A stretch of 48,606 bases of DNA, from NCBI GenBank assembly GCA_964595785.1, contig CAZQRO010000004.1, positions 1 through 48,606 on the forward strand. Reading direction: 5' to 3'. The number at the start of each line of letters is the position of its first letter. The stretch's first letter is position 1. Below are positions 15,000-24,071 of the stretch, one piece after another. The position numbers were made by a program, and so were the translations under genes. The stretch comes from Bovifimicola sp964595785. GTDB taxonomy: Bacteria; Bacillota; Clostridia; Lachnospirales; Lachnospiraceae. The notes below the pieces were generated by a model that was not told where the DNA came from, searched no databases, and was given only the letters and a program-made list of their open reading frames with translations.

Positions 15000-16136
15000 T
15001 TATATAATTTCTTTTCTCTGAAGTCCAATATTCAGAATTACACCTACACATGCAAAAAGGCTTAATAAAGAACTAAGACCATAACTCACAAATGGAAGCG
15101 GCAATCCTGTATTAGGTATTATCATAGTAACAACACCTATATTGACAAATGACTGAATTGCCAGCAAAAAACCAAATCCACATGCAATTAGCCGTCCTGA
15201 CAAATCAGGTGCATTCGCACCCATGTAAAAACATTCAATAATAATTAATAAAAGTAAAATAATAACTGCTGAAGATCCAACAAACCCCAGTTCCTCACCA
15301 ACAATACAGAATATAAAGTCTGTCTGTGGCTCAGAAATATAATTACCATTTTTAACACTGGTGGTTGTATTATTATTTAATCCTTTTCCCCAGAGTCCAC
15401 CTGAACCTATAGCCATAATGGAATTTTTCTGCTGGTAATTTATTCTTGCAGCGACTTCATTATTTTCGTCATAAAAACCAATGATTCGATTATACTGATA
15501 TTCTTCTAAAATCTGCTGATTAGGCTGCATCAACAGATATATAAGTACTATTACCACAGGAACTGCTACTGCTAATATACCACCAATTATCTTATAACTT
15601 AGTCCTGCTATATACAGTATTCCACAAAAAGATAATGATATAACAATACTTGTAGATAAATCAGGCTGTTTAAGAACCAAAGCCAGAGGAATGGCAAATA
15701 ATAAAACTGCTCCTCCGATAACAGGCAGTGTATTTAACTTATCTTTATATTTATAAAGATACCTGGCAAAGAAAAAGATTAAAAATATTTTTGTAAACTC
15801 AGATGGCTGTAATTGTGTAAAACCTAAATCAATCCATCTAGTTGCGCCCATTCTATATGCTCCGGCTACCTTTACCCAAATCAGCAGCGCAAGATTAATG
15901 AGATAGAAAACCCAGTAAAACTTTAGAAGAAATTTGTAACTTATGAATGTTGCCATAAACATTACAACTAATCCGGCAGCAAATCCCATAATCTGCTTTT
16001 TCTCATATACATCAGAGTCGGTTGCACTTGCAATTACAAATATTCCAATGGTGGTAAGCGCGCATACCCAAATCAATAATCTTATATTAAAATGTCTGAA
16101 TTTGTAACTTTTTAAAGTTTCAAATATTTTAGTCAT
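15000..16136 (-). CDS. rodA: SEDS peptidoglycan polymerase RodA
   Basis: 378 residues, about ten membrane segments, SEDS family. Conserved motifs: TRWIDLGFTQLQPSEFTK, LVLKQPDLSTS (with the catalytic Asp), FIFCIVGEELGFVG and the C-terminal NTGLPLPFVSYGLSS. RodA is the glycosyltransferase of the elongation machinery and works with the class B PBP encoded by mrdA in this cluster, which favours RodA over FtsW. AGGAG 5 nt before the ATG. It ends 16 nt before the mgsA-like start. Confidence 0.92.
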   Translation of the reverse strand: MTKIFETLKSYKFRHFNIRLLIWVCALTTIGIFVIASATDSDVYEKKQIMGFAAGLVVMFMATFISYKFLLKFYWVFYLINLALLIWVKVAGAYRMGATRWIDLGFTQLQPSEFTKIFLIFFFARYLYKYKDKLNTLPVIGGAVLLFAIPLALVLKQPDLSTSIVISLSFCGILYIAGLSYKIIGGILAVAVPVVIVLIYLLMQPNQQILEEYQYNRIIGFYDENNEVAARINYQQKNSIMAIGSGGLWGKGLNNNTTTSVKNGNYISEPQTDFIFCIVGEELGFVGSSAVIILLLLIIIECFYMGANAPDLSGRLIACGFGFLLAIQSFVNIGVVTMIIPNTGLPLPFVSYGLSSLLSLFACVGVILNIGLQRKEII

Positions 16137-16154
16137 AAAAACTCCTAAATAGCC

Positions 16155-16433
16155 CTATTTCTCAGAACTATGCTTTACTTCCTTAATTGGAATATTTGCA
16201 ATAATGGCTGGTACTATTCCGTTAGAATTTTCAGATTCAGTCTGTGTAATCTGAATATCAAGTCCATCACAGTCAATTTCCATGTATTTCTTAATTACAT
16301 TAATAATGTCATTCTTAATTAATTCCATAATTTCCGGTGAACAATTTGCTCTGTCTGATACAAGTAAAAGTTTAAGTCTGTCCTTGGCAACATTACCAGA
16401 AGGTTTTTTCTTGAACATATCAAAAATACTCAT
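16155..16433 (-). CDS. minE: Cell division topological specificity factor MinE
   Basis: 92 residues. N-terminal amphipathic membrane-targeting part (MSIFDMFKKK), the MinD-binding region (AKDRLKLLLVSDRANCSPE) and the dimerisation domain (LDIQITQ). MinE stimulates MinD ATPase and confines MinCD to the poles. AAGGAGGTG lies 5 nt upstream. It directly follows minD (12-nt gap). A MinE-type, oscillating system, rather than DivIVA alone, is thus predicted. Confidence 0.94.
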   Translation of the reverse strand: MSIFDMFKKKPSGNVAKDRLKLLLVSDRANCSPEIMELIKNDIINVIKKYMEIDCDGLDIQITQTESENSNGIVPAIIANIPIKEVKHSSEK

Positions 16434-16445
16434 AATGACACCTCC

Positions 16446-17228
16446 TTAATTCTTTTTAAATAATCGTGCAAAGAAACCGGTTTTCTTATCTAAATCTAAC
16501 AACGGAACTTCTTCACCCAGAATACGTTTACAGATATTCATATATGCCTGTCCTGCAAGATTATCTGAACCAACTAAAGGTTCACCATTGTTTGTTGCAA
16601 TTACAATGTTTTCATCATCAGGAACGGCACCAATTAAATCAATTGCAAGAATGTCAACAACATCATCAATTGACATCATATCACCTTTTTTAACCATATC
16701 CATTCTTATTCTGTTAACAATTAAATCAGCGCGTTTCTTTTCATTTGCCTCTAATAATCCAATAATTCTATCAGCATCACGAATTGCTGAAACCTCAGGC
16801 ATCGTAACAACTAAAGCTCTGTCCGCACCTGCAATGGCATTTTTAAATCCCTGCTCAATTCCGGCAGGACAGTCAAGGATTATGTAATCAAATTCTTCGC
16901 GTAATTCATCTGTTAATTTCTTCATTTCTTCAGGTGACAAACTATTTTTATCACCAGCTTGTGCACATGGCAGTAAAAACAAATTGGGATAACGTTTATC
17001 CTTAATCATTGCCTGTTTCGCACGGCAATTTCCTTTTATTACATCAACAAGATTATATACGATTCTATTTTCAAGACCCATTACAACGTCGAGATTTCTT
17101 AATCCTATATCTGTGTCAATTAATACTACTTTCTTGTTTAGCATTGCTAAACCTGTACCTACGTTGGCTGTCGTGGTGGTTTTACCAACACCGCCTTTTC
17201 CTGATGTTACTACAATTACTTCACTCAT
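16446..17228 (-). CDS. minD: Septum-site ATPase MinD
   Basis: 260 residues. Deviant Walker A KGGVGKTT at about 11–18, VLIDTDIGLRNLD, and Walker B YIILDCPAG. The C-terminal amphipathic membrane-targeting helix ends FFARLFKKN. MinD dimerises on the membrane with ATP and recruits MinC. GGGAGGA 9 nt before the ATG at 17228 shows that the six extra upstream codons are not used. It follows minC directly. Confidence 0.96.
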   Translation of the reverse strand: MSEVIVVTSGKGGVGKTTTTANVGTGLAMLNKKVVLIDTDIGLRNLDVVMGLENRIVYNLVDVIKGNCRAKQAMIKDKRYPNLFLLPCAQAGDKNSLSPEEMKKLTDELREEFDYIILDCPAGIEQGFKNAIAGADRALVVTMPEVSAIRDADRIIGLLEANEKKRADLIVNRIRMDMVKKGDMMSIDDVVDILAIDLIGAVPDDENIVIATNNGEPLVGSDNLAGQAYMNICKRILGEEVPLLDLDKKTGFFARLFKKN

Positions 17229-17249
17229 TGTAACAATTCCTCCCAAGTT

Positions 17250-17951
17250 TTATTGTTTAGTTAAAATGNNNNNNNNNNAATGAATATCATTTAAAACTTC
17301 TTTATTAAGTGGTTCTATATAAATATTACCGTTTTCCACAAATGCAATTTTTGTTTCAGGTTTCTGCTTCTTTGATTTTACTTTGGAAGTATCATCAGAA
17401 GCTCTTGCAATGTAATCACCTATGCGAATCTGCATAGGTTCCATTTCCAAAGCCACGACAAATGATGTGGCATCACCTGTTACACCGGCATATACAGTAC
17501 CTTTTAATGAACCGAGTATAATTACGTTACCAGATGAAATAACCTTTGCACCGGGATTGACATCACCAAGAATAACAATACTTCCTTCACTTTCAATAAC
17601 CTGACCTGAACGCAAAGTTCCACGATAGAACTGACCATCATTATTAGAAAGTGCATTGAGATGTTCTTCAACAGATTTCTTAAAATACTCTTCACGTTCT
17701 TTGTCATTATCTACAACGCAGACAATATTTAATTCTGAGCTTTCCTCAATAGTATCAAGAACTCTTCTAATTTCATCATTATCGAGAAATCTGCCTTCAA
17801 AAGTTATTCCCATTTCAGATTTGCCTAAAAATTTAGAAGATTCCCTAAATTTATCAGCAATATCTTTTAGTAAGTCGTCAAATGGCATATTTTTATCTAA
17901 CATAACTATAATACCATATTTATTTCCTTTTATCACTACAGAATTTTTCAT
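17250..17951 (-). CDS. minC: Septum inhibitor MinC (3' end interrupted by a 10-N gap)
   Basis: About 230 residues: an N-terminal FtsZ-inhibitory domain (1–95) and a C-terminal beta-helix domain that binds MinD (YRGTLRSGQVIESEGS, GDVNPGAKVISSGNVIILG, GTVYAGVTGD). The last codons run through 10 N, so the printed C-terminus is not reliable. If the flanks overlap by the shared AATG, the protein would end NDIHFN and the stop moves a few bases. The ATG has only a distant site (AGAAGGGA, about 16 nt away), but an in-frame stop closely upstream excludes an earlier start. Confidence 0.9.
   Translation of the reverse strand: MKNSVVIKGNKYGIIVMLDKNMPFDDLLKDIADKFRESSKFLGKSEMGITFEGRFLDNDEIRRVLDTIEESSELNIVCVVDNDKEREEYFKKSVEEHLNALSNNDGQFYRGTLRSGQVIESEGSIVILGDVNPGAKVISSGNVIILGSLKGTVYAGVTGDATSFVVALEMEPMQIRIGDYIARASDDTSKVKSKKQKPETKIAFVENGNIYIEPLNKEVLNDIHXXXXILTKQ
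17269..17278. other. Assembly gap (10 N) in the 3' end of minC
   Basis: Ten N. AATG occurs on both edges, suggesting the two contigs actually touch or overlap here. Confidence 0.95.
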
Positions 17952-18015
17952 TTTTTAAATTTTTCATTCCCTTCTTACATTGTTATCAAATCCACCTGAT
18001 TTTAAACAGCTGCAA

Positions 18016-20856
18016 TTAGTCATTTGTTACACCTGATGTAGGAATTGACGCAACACCGCCATATAATTCTTCATCTGTTGTCAAGCCATAATAGTATTTA
18101 ATAGTATCTCTTACAACTTCAGCTGTATATCCTGAAGACTCGCCATTCGGAATCAAAACGCTTACTGCTATTTCAGGATTTTCATAAGGTGCATATGCAA
18201 CAAACACCGAATGATTAGAACGAAGTAAATTTTCCTGTGCTGTACCTGATTTACCGGCAACATTTATCTGAAAACCATTAAATGTGGATTTGGCGGTACC
18301 ACCTGTTATAACAAGCCGCATTCCGGAATGAACGGAATCCCATGTTGACTGGCTGAAGTTAGTTGTGTTAGTAAGGGTTGGCTCATATTCTTTAACAATA
18401 TTTCCATCTGTATCACATACTTTATTTAATAATGTTAATTCATAATTATTACCGCCATTTGCAACTGTATTGATATATCTTGCCAGCTGGATATTAGCAA
18501 AACTGTTCGAGCCCTGACCGATTGCAGACCGAACTGAGTTATCAGTACTGAATAATGGGTCATTTTCTTCTATCTGAACACCTGACTTTGTGTTAAGACC
18601 TAATTGAGAGGCATATTTTTTGAGTCTTAATAAACCAAGGTCACTGTTAAAATTACCATGTTCATCAATACTTAGTTCATAACCGACTTCATAGAAGAAA
18701 TAGTTACAAGAAACTTCCAATGCCTGTGATACATTAATCGAACCATGGTTTCCCGGATATTTCCAACATTTAGGAGATGGTGTGATTTTAGTAAATTCAC
18801 CTAAGTCTGTAATGGTTCGCCCCGGATAAAGTATTCCTTCTTCTAATCCTGTAATAGCTGAAACCATTTTAAAGGTTGAACCCGGTGCAGTTCGCGTCTG
18901 TGTTGCCCTATTGTATAACGGAAGGGATAAATCATTATTAAGCTGTTTCCAATAAACTGCATCTACAGAGCCTGATAATTTGTTATTATCGTAACTTGGA
19001 TAAGTAACTAATGCTAATACATCACCCGTATCAGTATCCGTGACTACCATAGAGCCTGAACACGGATCAAGCGCTAATTGTGCAGGTGTTATCTTAATCT
19101 GCCTAATCTGTTCACGAATAAATTCAAATGCTGAACTTCCGCTTGAAAGTGCCAGATATGATACTTCATCATATTCTAATACATTTTGGTCATAAAGTAA
19201 AAGACAAATTTGATTACCACTTATTGAACCATTATATATAAGGTAATAATATATTTTTTTGCTGAATCCTGAATCAGCTGCCAGATTCCGGTATATGTGT
19301 TCCACAAGTCTATTATAGATTTCATCTGTATCAGAATACTTAATTTCTGTGGAATCAAAAATTTTAGACGTATTTATCCAATTTTTCGAAATTGCATATA
19401 GCAAAAATGACCTTAAACTAATAGTTTCGTTTTTCCATGCTTTATAAGTATCATCATCTGTATCTATTGCATCTGTATTAATAATACCTTCCGTTTCTGA
19501 CAGTTTAGTATAAATATAAGACAGATATGTGTTATTTTCTTCCGGAAGAGAAGAAAGTGCTTCAGCTTCTTCAGAAGTTAATTCACTGTATACCCATGCC
19601 ATTACATCCTGCTGTTTCCCAGCAAATTTTGAATATATATTCTTTTCATTATCTGACGCAGAATCCAATGAAAATTTATTTAAATCAACAATATTATTGT
19701 TAATTATCTGATAGTAAACATCTTTTACCGGAATAGGAATGGTTTTCATATCATCAGTTATATTCACATCATAATTAACAATTTTAGAATATAAGATACC
19801 TGCAAGTTTCTGCTCTAAGATTGTATATCCTGCTTTTTGCAGTTTGGCATCTAAAGTAATATAAACATCATTACCTGCTTTTGCCTCTGTTTTGCTTACA
19901 TTTTCAAGTATCTTACCCGTACTGTCAACAAAAATAGTATTTTTACCCTTTGTACCCTGAAGATAAGATTCCATTTCTTTTTCAATACCTGATTTACCAA
20001 CAACATCAGAATTAATGTAATTACTGCCTTTTGAATTATACTCGGCCAACTGGTTTTCTGAAATTGTACCTGTATAGCCTAAAATATGTGCAAAATAAAT
20101 ACTGTCATTATACACTCTTATGGTTTCTTCTGAAATCGTTACACCTTTTAATTCAGACTGTGCTTCATATATGGCAACTACTGTTTCTTCTGAAACATTT
20201 GAAGAAATCTTAGTAGTTATATATTTCTGATAGGAATTTAAAGATAAATTATATCTTACCATAGCAATCATAAGCTGTTCTGACTTAGAATATTTGTCTG
20301 AAATATCAAACCTTTTTTCACCGCACAGATACTTCATTACATCATTAGCTGTCGATGTAGAAAGGGTCTCTTTATCATCATCTAATTCTTCAACCTTTTT
20401 CTTGCCATAAATATCTCTCAAAAAACGCAATCTCTCATTTTCAGAAGAAACCGAAAATTCATATTCATTATTAGTATTTAATATTATTGAAAAATCATTA
20501 ATAAGAGTATCGCCATTAGTAAGAATAATATTAATTGTCTTATAAATAATTTCATTAAGCAATTCATTTTTATCAGGTGAACTGCTTAAATCATCTTCAA
20601 TCTCAACTGCATAAGCTAATTTATTATAGGCAAGCACTTCTCCATTCCTGTCATATATTAATCCACGGGTACCTGAGGTAAGCACTTTTTTTTCGGCGGT
20701 TTGAATATAATTGTTCAAATAATAATCTTCATTTACAATCTGAAGATTAAAAATTCTAAACATTAGAATGGTAAATAATATTGTTATAACTATAGCCAAT
20801 ACAAACAATCTTGATTTTAATATATTTAATATATATTCAAAAAATTCTCTAACCAA
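18016..20856 (-). CDS. mrdA: Penicillin-binding protein 2 (elongation transpeptidase)
   Basis: 946 residues. One N-terminal membrane segment (15–36), PBP dimerisation domain (about 55–335, with GTRGLIYDRNG) and transpeptidase domain with the three active-site motifs: Ser660-TFK663, Ser716-Cys-Asn718, Lys869-Ser-Gly. It cross-links peptidoglycan with RodA. About 240 residues (roughly 345–590) between the two domains make it much longer than the 600–700-residue classic PBP2. The start is a TTG inside the end of mreD (8-nt overlap), with AAAGGAG 11 nt upstream; no ATG is available near it. The mreBCD context supports elongation rather than division. Confidence 0.93.
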   Translation of the reverse strand: MVREFFEYILNILKSRLFVLAIVITILFTILMFRIFNLQIVNEDYYLNNYIQTAEKKVLTSGTRGLIYDRNGEVLAYNKLAYAVEIEDDLSSSPDKNELLNEIIYKTINIILTNGDTLINDFSIILNTNNEYEFSVSSENERLRFLRDIYGKKKVEELDDDKETLSTSTANDVMKYLCGEKRFDISDKYSKSEQLMIAMVRYNLSLNSYQKYITTKISSNVSEETVVAIYEAQSELKGVTISEETIRVYNDSIYFAHILGYTGTISENQLAEYNSKGSNYINSDVVGKSGIEKEMESYLQGTKGKNTIFVDSTGKILENVSKTEAKAGNDVYITLDAKLQKAGYTILEQKLAGILYSKIVNYDVNITDDMKTIPIPVKDVYYQIINNNIVDLNKFSLDSASDNEKNIYSKFAGKQQDVMAWVYSELTSEEAEALSSLPEENNTYLSYIYTKLSETEGIINTDAIDTDDDTYKAWKNETISLRSFLLYAISKNWINTSKIFDSTEIKYSDTDEIYNRLVEHIYRNLAADSGFSKKIYYYLIYNGSISGNQICLLLYDQNVLEYDEVSYLALSSGSSAFEFIREQIRQIKITPAQLALDPCSGSMVVTDTDTGDVLALVTYPSYDNNKLSGSVDAVYWKQLNNDLSLPLYNRATQTRTAPGSTFKMVSAITGLEEGILYPGRTITDLGEFTKITPSPKCWKYPGNHGSINVSQALEVSCNYFFYEVGYELSIDEHGNFNSDLGLLRLKKYASQLGLNTKSGVQIEENDPLFSTDNSVRSAIGQGSNSFANIQLARYINTVANGGNNYELTLLNKVCDTDGNIVKEYEPTLTNTTNFSQSTWDSVHSGMRLVITGGTAKSTFNGFQINVAGKSGTAQENLLRSNHSVFVAYAPYENPEIAVSVLIPNGESSGYTAEVVRDTIKYYYGLTTDEELYGGVASIPTSGVTND

Positions 20857-21367
20857 ATTTTGTCGCGCTCCTTTTCTCGTATGCTTCTAACTTTCTGTTG
20901 ATTCTTAACATAATTCGGTAAATCAAGAGAGTTATTACAACAGTATATATCATTTCAGGCAAAATAATATGAATAAAATAGTATATAAAATTAAGCCGGT
21001 TTCTTAACAGAAATGAGAAAATGTAATAGAAAAAGTTATATGCAAAATCACTTGCAAAAACTAAACCAATCGGAAGCGTAACATCTTCATCATAGAACAT
21101 TGTGTTGAAAAATCCATTTATGTAACCTATATACATATACAATAATGTATTAAATCCAATTACCGGTCCATAAAAAATATCCAGAATAAAACCACTGAAG
21201 AATCCTACGAACATTCCTTCCTTTTTGCCGCGCATAAACCCTGCTGCAAATGTTAATATCAGCAATAAATTAGGTGATACTGAAGCTAATGCAAGAGATT
21301 TAAACAAAGTACATTGTAAAATGTAAAATACAATTATGGAAATCATTAAAATAAATTTACGAAGCAT
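20849..21367 (-). CDS. mreD: Rod shape-determining protein MreD
   Basis: 172 residues, five to six membrane segments, conserved ASVSPNLLLILTFAAGFMRGKKEG followed by GFFSGFILDIFYGPVIG. MreD is the least understood part of the MreBCD elongation complex. GAGGA precedes the ATG. Its last codons overlap the TTG start of mrdA, so translation is probably coupled. Confidence 0.92.
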   Translation of the reverse strand: MLRKFILMISIIVFYILQCTLFKSLALASVSPNLLLILTFAAGFMRGKKEGMFVGFFSGFILDIFYGPVIGFNTLLYMYIGYINGFFNTMFYDEDVTLPIGLVFASDFAYNFFYYIFSFLLRNRLNFIYYFIHIILPEMIYTVVITLLIYRIMLRINRKLEAYEKRSATKFG

Positions 21368-21403
21368 GTATTCCTCTTTTCTACGACAAGTATCGCATTT
21401 TAC

Positions 21404-22252
21404 TTATTTGCCGGTAAATTTCTGCTGCTTAATAATAAGTACAATATCTAAATGTGCAAAATCCACTACAGGTGTAACATATGCTGATTTAGTAAGGTTG
21501 TTTGAATCATCTTCAATATCTTTAACATAACCTATAAGTATTCCCGGAAGGAATTTACTGCTTGTGTTAGATGTAATAAGCATATCACCATTTGTACCTT
21601 TTGCATCTTTATCAATGTTAAAAACTTTTAAAACGCCATCATTTATTAACTGCAGACTTCCTTTAACAATGCATTTATCAGAGGTCGAAGCAAACTGGGC
21701 GCCGACATTACTCTCATCATCAATAATCGAGCGTATAAGTGAATAATTTTCACCGACTTCATACACAATGCCAACAAGTCCGCCATCACCAATGACATTC
21801 ATATCAACCTCAATGCCGTCTTTACTGCCTTTATCAATTGTAAAAGTTGAATACCAGTTGCTTGTGTCTTTACTGATTATACGCGCTCCTACTGTTTCAT
21901 AATCAGAATACTGTTCGCTTAGTTTAAATAAATCACGTAACTGACCTAACTCATTCTGGTCCTCTACAGACAAAGCATTTTTATTCTGTAAATCTGCAAT
22001 CTGGTTCTTAAGTTCTTCATTTTCTGATTTAATGTTTCTAAACTCTTTTATCTCACTCGTCTTATTGGTAAACCATGTACCTATCTGATTCATTCCCTTA
22101 GTAACGGGAGTCATAGCATATGAAGCTGCTGATTTGACAGGTGTTGCAAATCCGTCAAATACAAAAGAAGCAACAATTAATACAAGACAAAGAAAAGTCA
22201 ATGAAAACAGAACATATTTAATTGGAAACTCTTTTTTATCACGTCTTCTCAA
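21404..22252 (-). CDS. mreC: Rod shape-determining protein MreC
   Basis: 282 residues: an N-terminal basic stretch (RRRDKKEFP), one membrane segment (about 12–32), a coiled coil (about 60–100, IKSENEELKNQIADLQNK) and the MreC beta-barrel domain. It links MreB to PBP2. The frame stays open to an ATG at 22303 inside mreB, but GAGGT at 22261–22265 is 8 nt before a TTG at 22252, so I take that TTG as the start. It lies 22 nt after the mreB stop. Confidence 0.9.
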   Translation of the reverse strand: MRRRDKKEFPIKYVLFSLTFLCLVLIVASFVFDGFATPVKSAASYAMTPVTKGMNQIGTWFTNKTSEIKEFRNIKSENEELKNQIADLQNKNALSVEDQNELGQLRDLFKLSEQYSDYETVGARIISKDTSNWYSTFTIDKGSKDGIEVDMNVIGDGGLVGIVYEVGENYSLIRSIIDDESNVGAQFASTSDKCIVKGSLQLINDGVLKVFNIDKDAKGTNGDMLITSNTSSKFLPGILIGYVKDIEDDSNNLTKSAYVTPVVDFAHLDIVLIIKQQKFTGK

Positions 22253-22274
22253 AATTATATACCTCGTCTGTATT

Positions 22275-23294
22275 CTAATTATACTGTTTTTCGCGTGGGA
22301 CATACATCAGTTCAGCAAGTTTGTTATTTGAAATAATTTCGGCTATACCACGAATAACGGTTTCTTCCGGTTCATCATCTAAATTAACTTTTAAACCTGT
22401 TTCATTTGTAATTAACTCTCCGATATTCTGTATAAGTGAGGAACCGCCTGTCAGATACACGCCTGTACTTATAATATCGGCTGCAAGTTCAGGTGGTGTG
22501 CGTTCAAGAATAACCTTAATGGAATCGATAATTGAGTAAAGGCTTTCCTGAATTGCCTCAAAGACAAGATCAGAACTGATTTCCTTACTTGCAGGAAGAC
22601 CGGTAACAATATTTCTTCCATATGCGGTATATGCCCCCGATGAAGAATTAGTGGCATCGGCAAGATTTATTTTAACCTGTTCTGCTGTACGCTTGCCAAT
22701 TACTAAGTTGTATTTTTTTCTTACAATACTGCATATTGTTTCATCTAATTTAGAACCGCCTGTTTTAATAAGCTTGCTTAAAACGATTCCTCCTAACGAA
22801 ATAACTGATATTTCAGTGGTATCAGCACCGATATTTATTATAAGATTACCTTTTGGACTTTCCACCTCAATACCTACACCGACTGCATCTGCAATAGGTT
22901 TTTCAACTACACTGATATGCTTTGCCTTAACTTTTGATTCAGCAACCATATCGTAGAATGCTCTTTTTTCTACTTCCGTAATATCCGTCGGAACAGCAAT
23001 GCAGAAGTTACCCGAACCACTGACAGCCTTACCGTTTATTTTTTTAAAAAAACTTTCAAAAAGAATGTCCATATTTTTAATATCGGCAATTACACCGTAT
23101 TTAACCGGAAAAGATACTTCAATATTCTCCGGTGCTTTCTCAAACATTTCAAAAGCGAGGTCACCAAATTGAAATACATCATATTTATTTTTCTTAGCTA
23201 TTACGTTTTTCTCATTAATAGTTTTTTTGTTAGTCAATCCGTAAATTTTAAAATTACTGGTACCTAAATCTATACCATATGAATGCTGCGCCAT
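22275..23294 (-). CDS. mreB: Rod shape-determining actin homologue MreB
   Basis: 339 residues with actin-type nucleotide sites: phosphate 1 GIDLGTSNFKIY (8–19), phosphate 2 LIINIGADTTEISVIS, and the adenosine motif GVYLTGGSSLIQNIGEL. EKPIADAVGVG is also conserved. MreB filaments orient the elongation machinery. GGAGGA 5 nt before the ATG. The N-terminal region is somewhat diverged from standard MreB (TSNFKIYG instead of TANTLVY), so it may be an Mbl/MreBH-like paralogue, although it heads the mreBCD cluster. Confidence 0.92.
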   Translation of the reverse strand: MAQHSYGIDLGTSNFKIYGLTNKKTINEKNVIAKKNKYDVFQFGDLAFEMFEKAPENIEVSFPVKYGVIADIKNMDILFESFFKKINGKAVSGSGNFCIAVPTDITEVEKRAFYDMVAESKVKAKHISVVEKPIADAVGVGIEVESPKGNLIINIGADTTEISVISLGGIVLSKLIKTGGSKLDETICSIVRKKYNLVIGKRTAEQVKINLADATNSSSGAYTAYGRNIVTGLPASKEISSDLVFEAIQESLYSIIDSIKVILERTPPELAADIISTGVYLTGGSSLIQNIGELITNETGLKVNLDDEPEETVIRGIAEIISNNKLAELMYVPREKQYN

Positions 23295-23315
23295 TATTTT
23301 CCTCCATCATTATCG

Positions 23316-24008
23316 TTAAAACAAACTTCGTTGTTTTAAACTTATATATTTATTATCACCAATAATTATGTGGTCAATCAAAGTAATACCTATAATATTA
23401 CCTGCCTCTTTCATGCGTTTTGTTGTAACTATATCTTCACGGCTCGGAAGCGGATCTCCACTTGGATGGTTATGAATTAGAACAATATATACCGCTCCTG
23501 CTTTCAGGGCTTCTATATATGCTTCGCGTGGTGATGCCATTGAAGCATTAACCGTACCTTTAGACAATTCAAAATCACCAAGAAACCTATGCTTTGTATT
23601 AAGCATAACTACAATCAGGTGTTCAGTCTCAAGGTGTCTTAAGTCTTCCATATAATAATTAGCAATTATCTCAGGTGATAAAAATTCCTTGTTAAATGAA
23701 ACACTGGACTTGGAAATCCGCCTGCTTATTTCTGCTACACACTTTATCTGGAGAGATTTTACATAACCTATTCCTTTTATGCTTTGTAACTCCTTAAGTC
23801 CTAAATGTGTGATTCCGAGAATATTACCGTTTTTAGATAAATCCAAAACAGAATCAGCAAGTTCAACGGAGGTTTTACTATATGTGCCTGTCCTGATAAT
23901 AATTGCAAGAAGCTCTGCATCTGTAAGAGCTTCGGGACCCTTTGATAAAAATTTCTCATAAGGTCTGTTTTCTTTTTTGATTTCTTTAATCGATGCTATA
24001 CTAATCAT
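23316..24008 (-). CDS. radC: RadC-family JAB-domain protein
   Basis: 230 residues. A helix-hairpin-helix region (about 70–90, LQSIKGIGYVKSLQI) followed by a JAMM/JAB metallo-domain with HNHPSGDPLPSREDI. The historical DNA-repair role is doubtful and its activity is unknown. The frame is open to a TTG at 24038, but no ribosome binding site precedes that. The ATG at 24008 overlaps the stop of a three-codon frame that has its own GGAGAG site (see findings). It sits just upstream of mreB, a common Gram-positive arrangement. Confidence 0.92.
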   Translation of the reverse strand: MISIASIKEIKKENRPYEKFLSKGPEALTDAELLAIIIRTGTYSKTSVELADSVLDLSKNGNILGITHLGLKELQSIKGIGYVKSLQIKCVAEISRRISKSSVSFNKEFLSPEIIANYYMEDLRHLETEHLIVVMLNTKHRFLGDFELSKGTVNASMASPREAYIEALKAGAVYIVLIHNHPSGDPLPSREDIVTTKRMKEAGNIIGITLIDHIIIGDNKYISLKQRSLF

Positions 24009-24071
24009 CCTTTCATCAATTATTCTCTCCAAGTTCAAAAAAGAAAATCATATTAAATAATAGCATAATAA

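Noticed and set aside
21404..22303. mreC starting at the ATG at 22303
   Set aside because: It would overlap mreB by 29 nt without a ribosome binding site, whereas GAGGT plus TTG at 22252 fits well.
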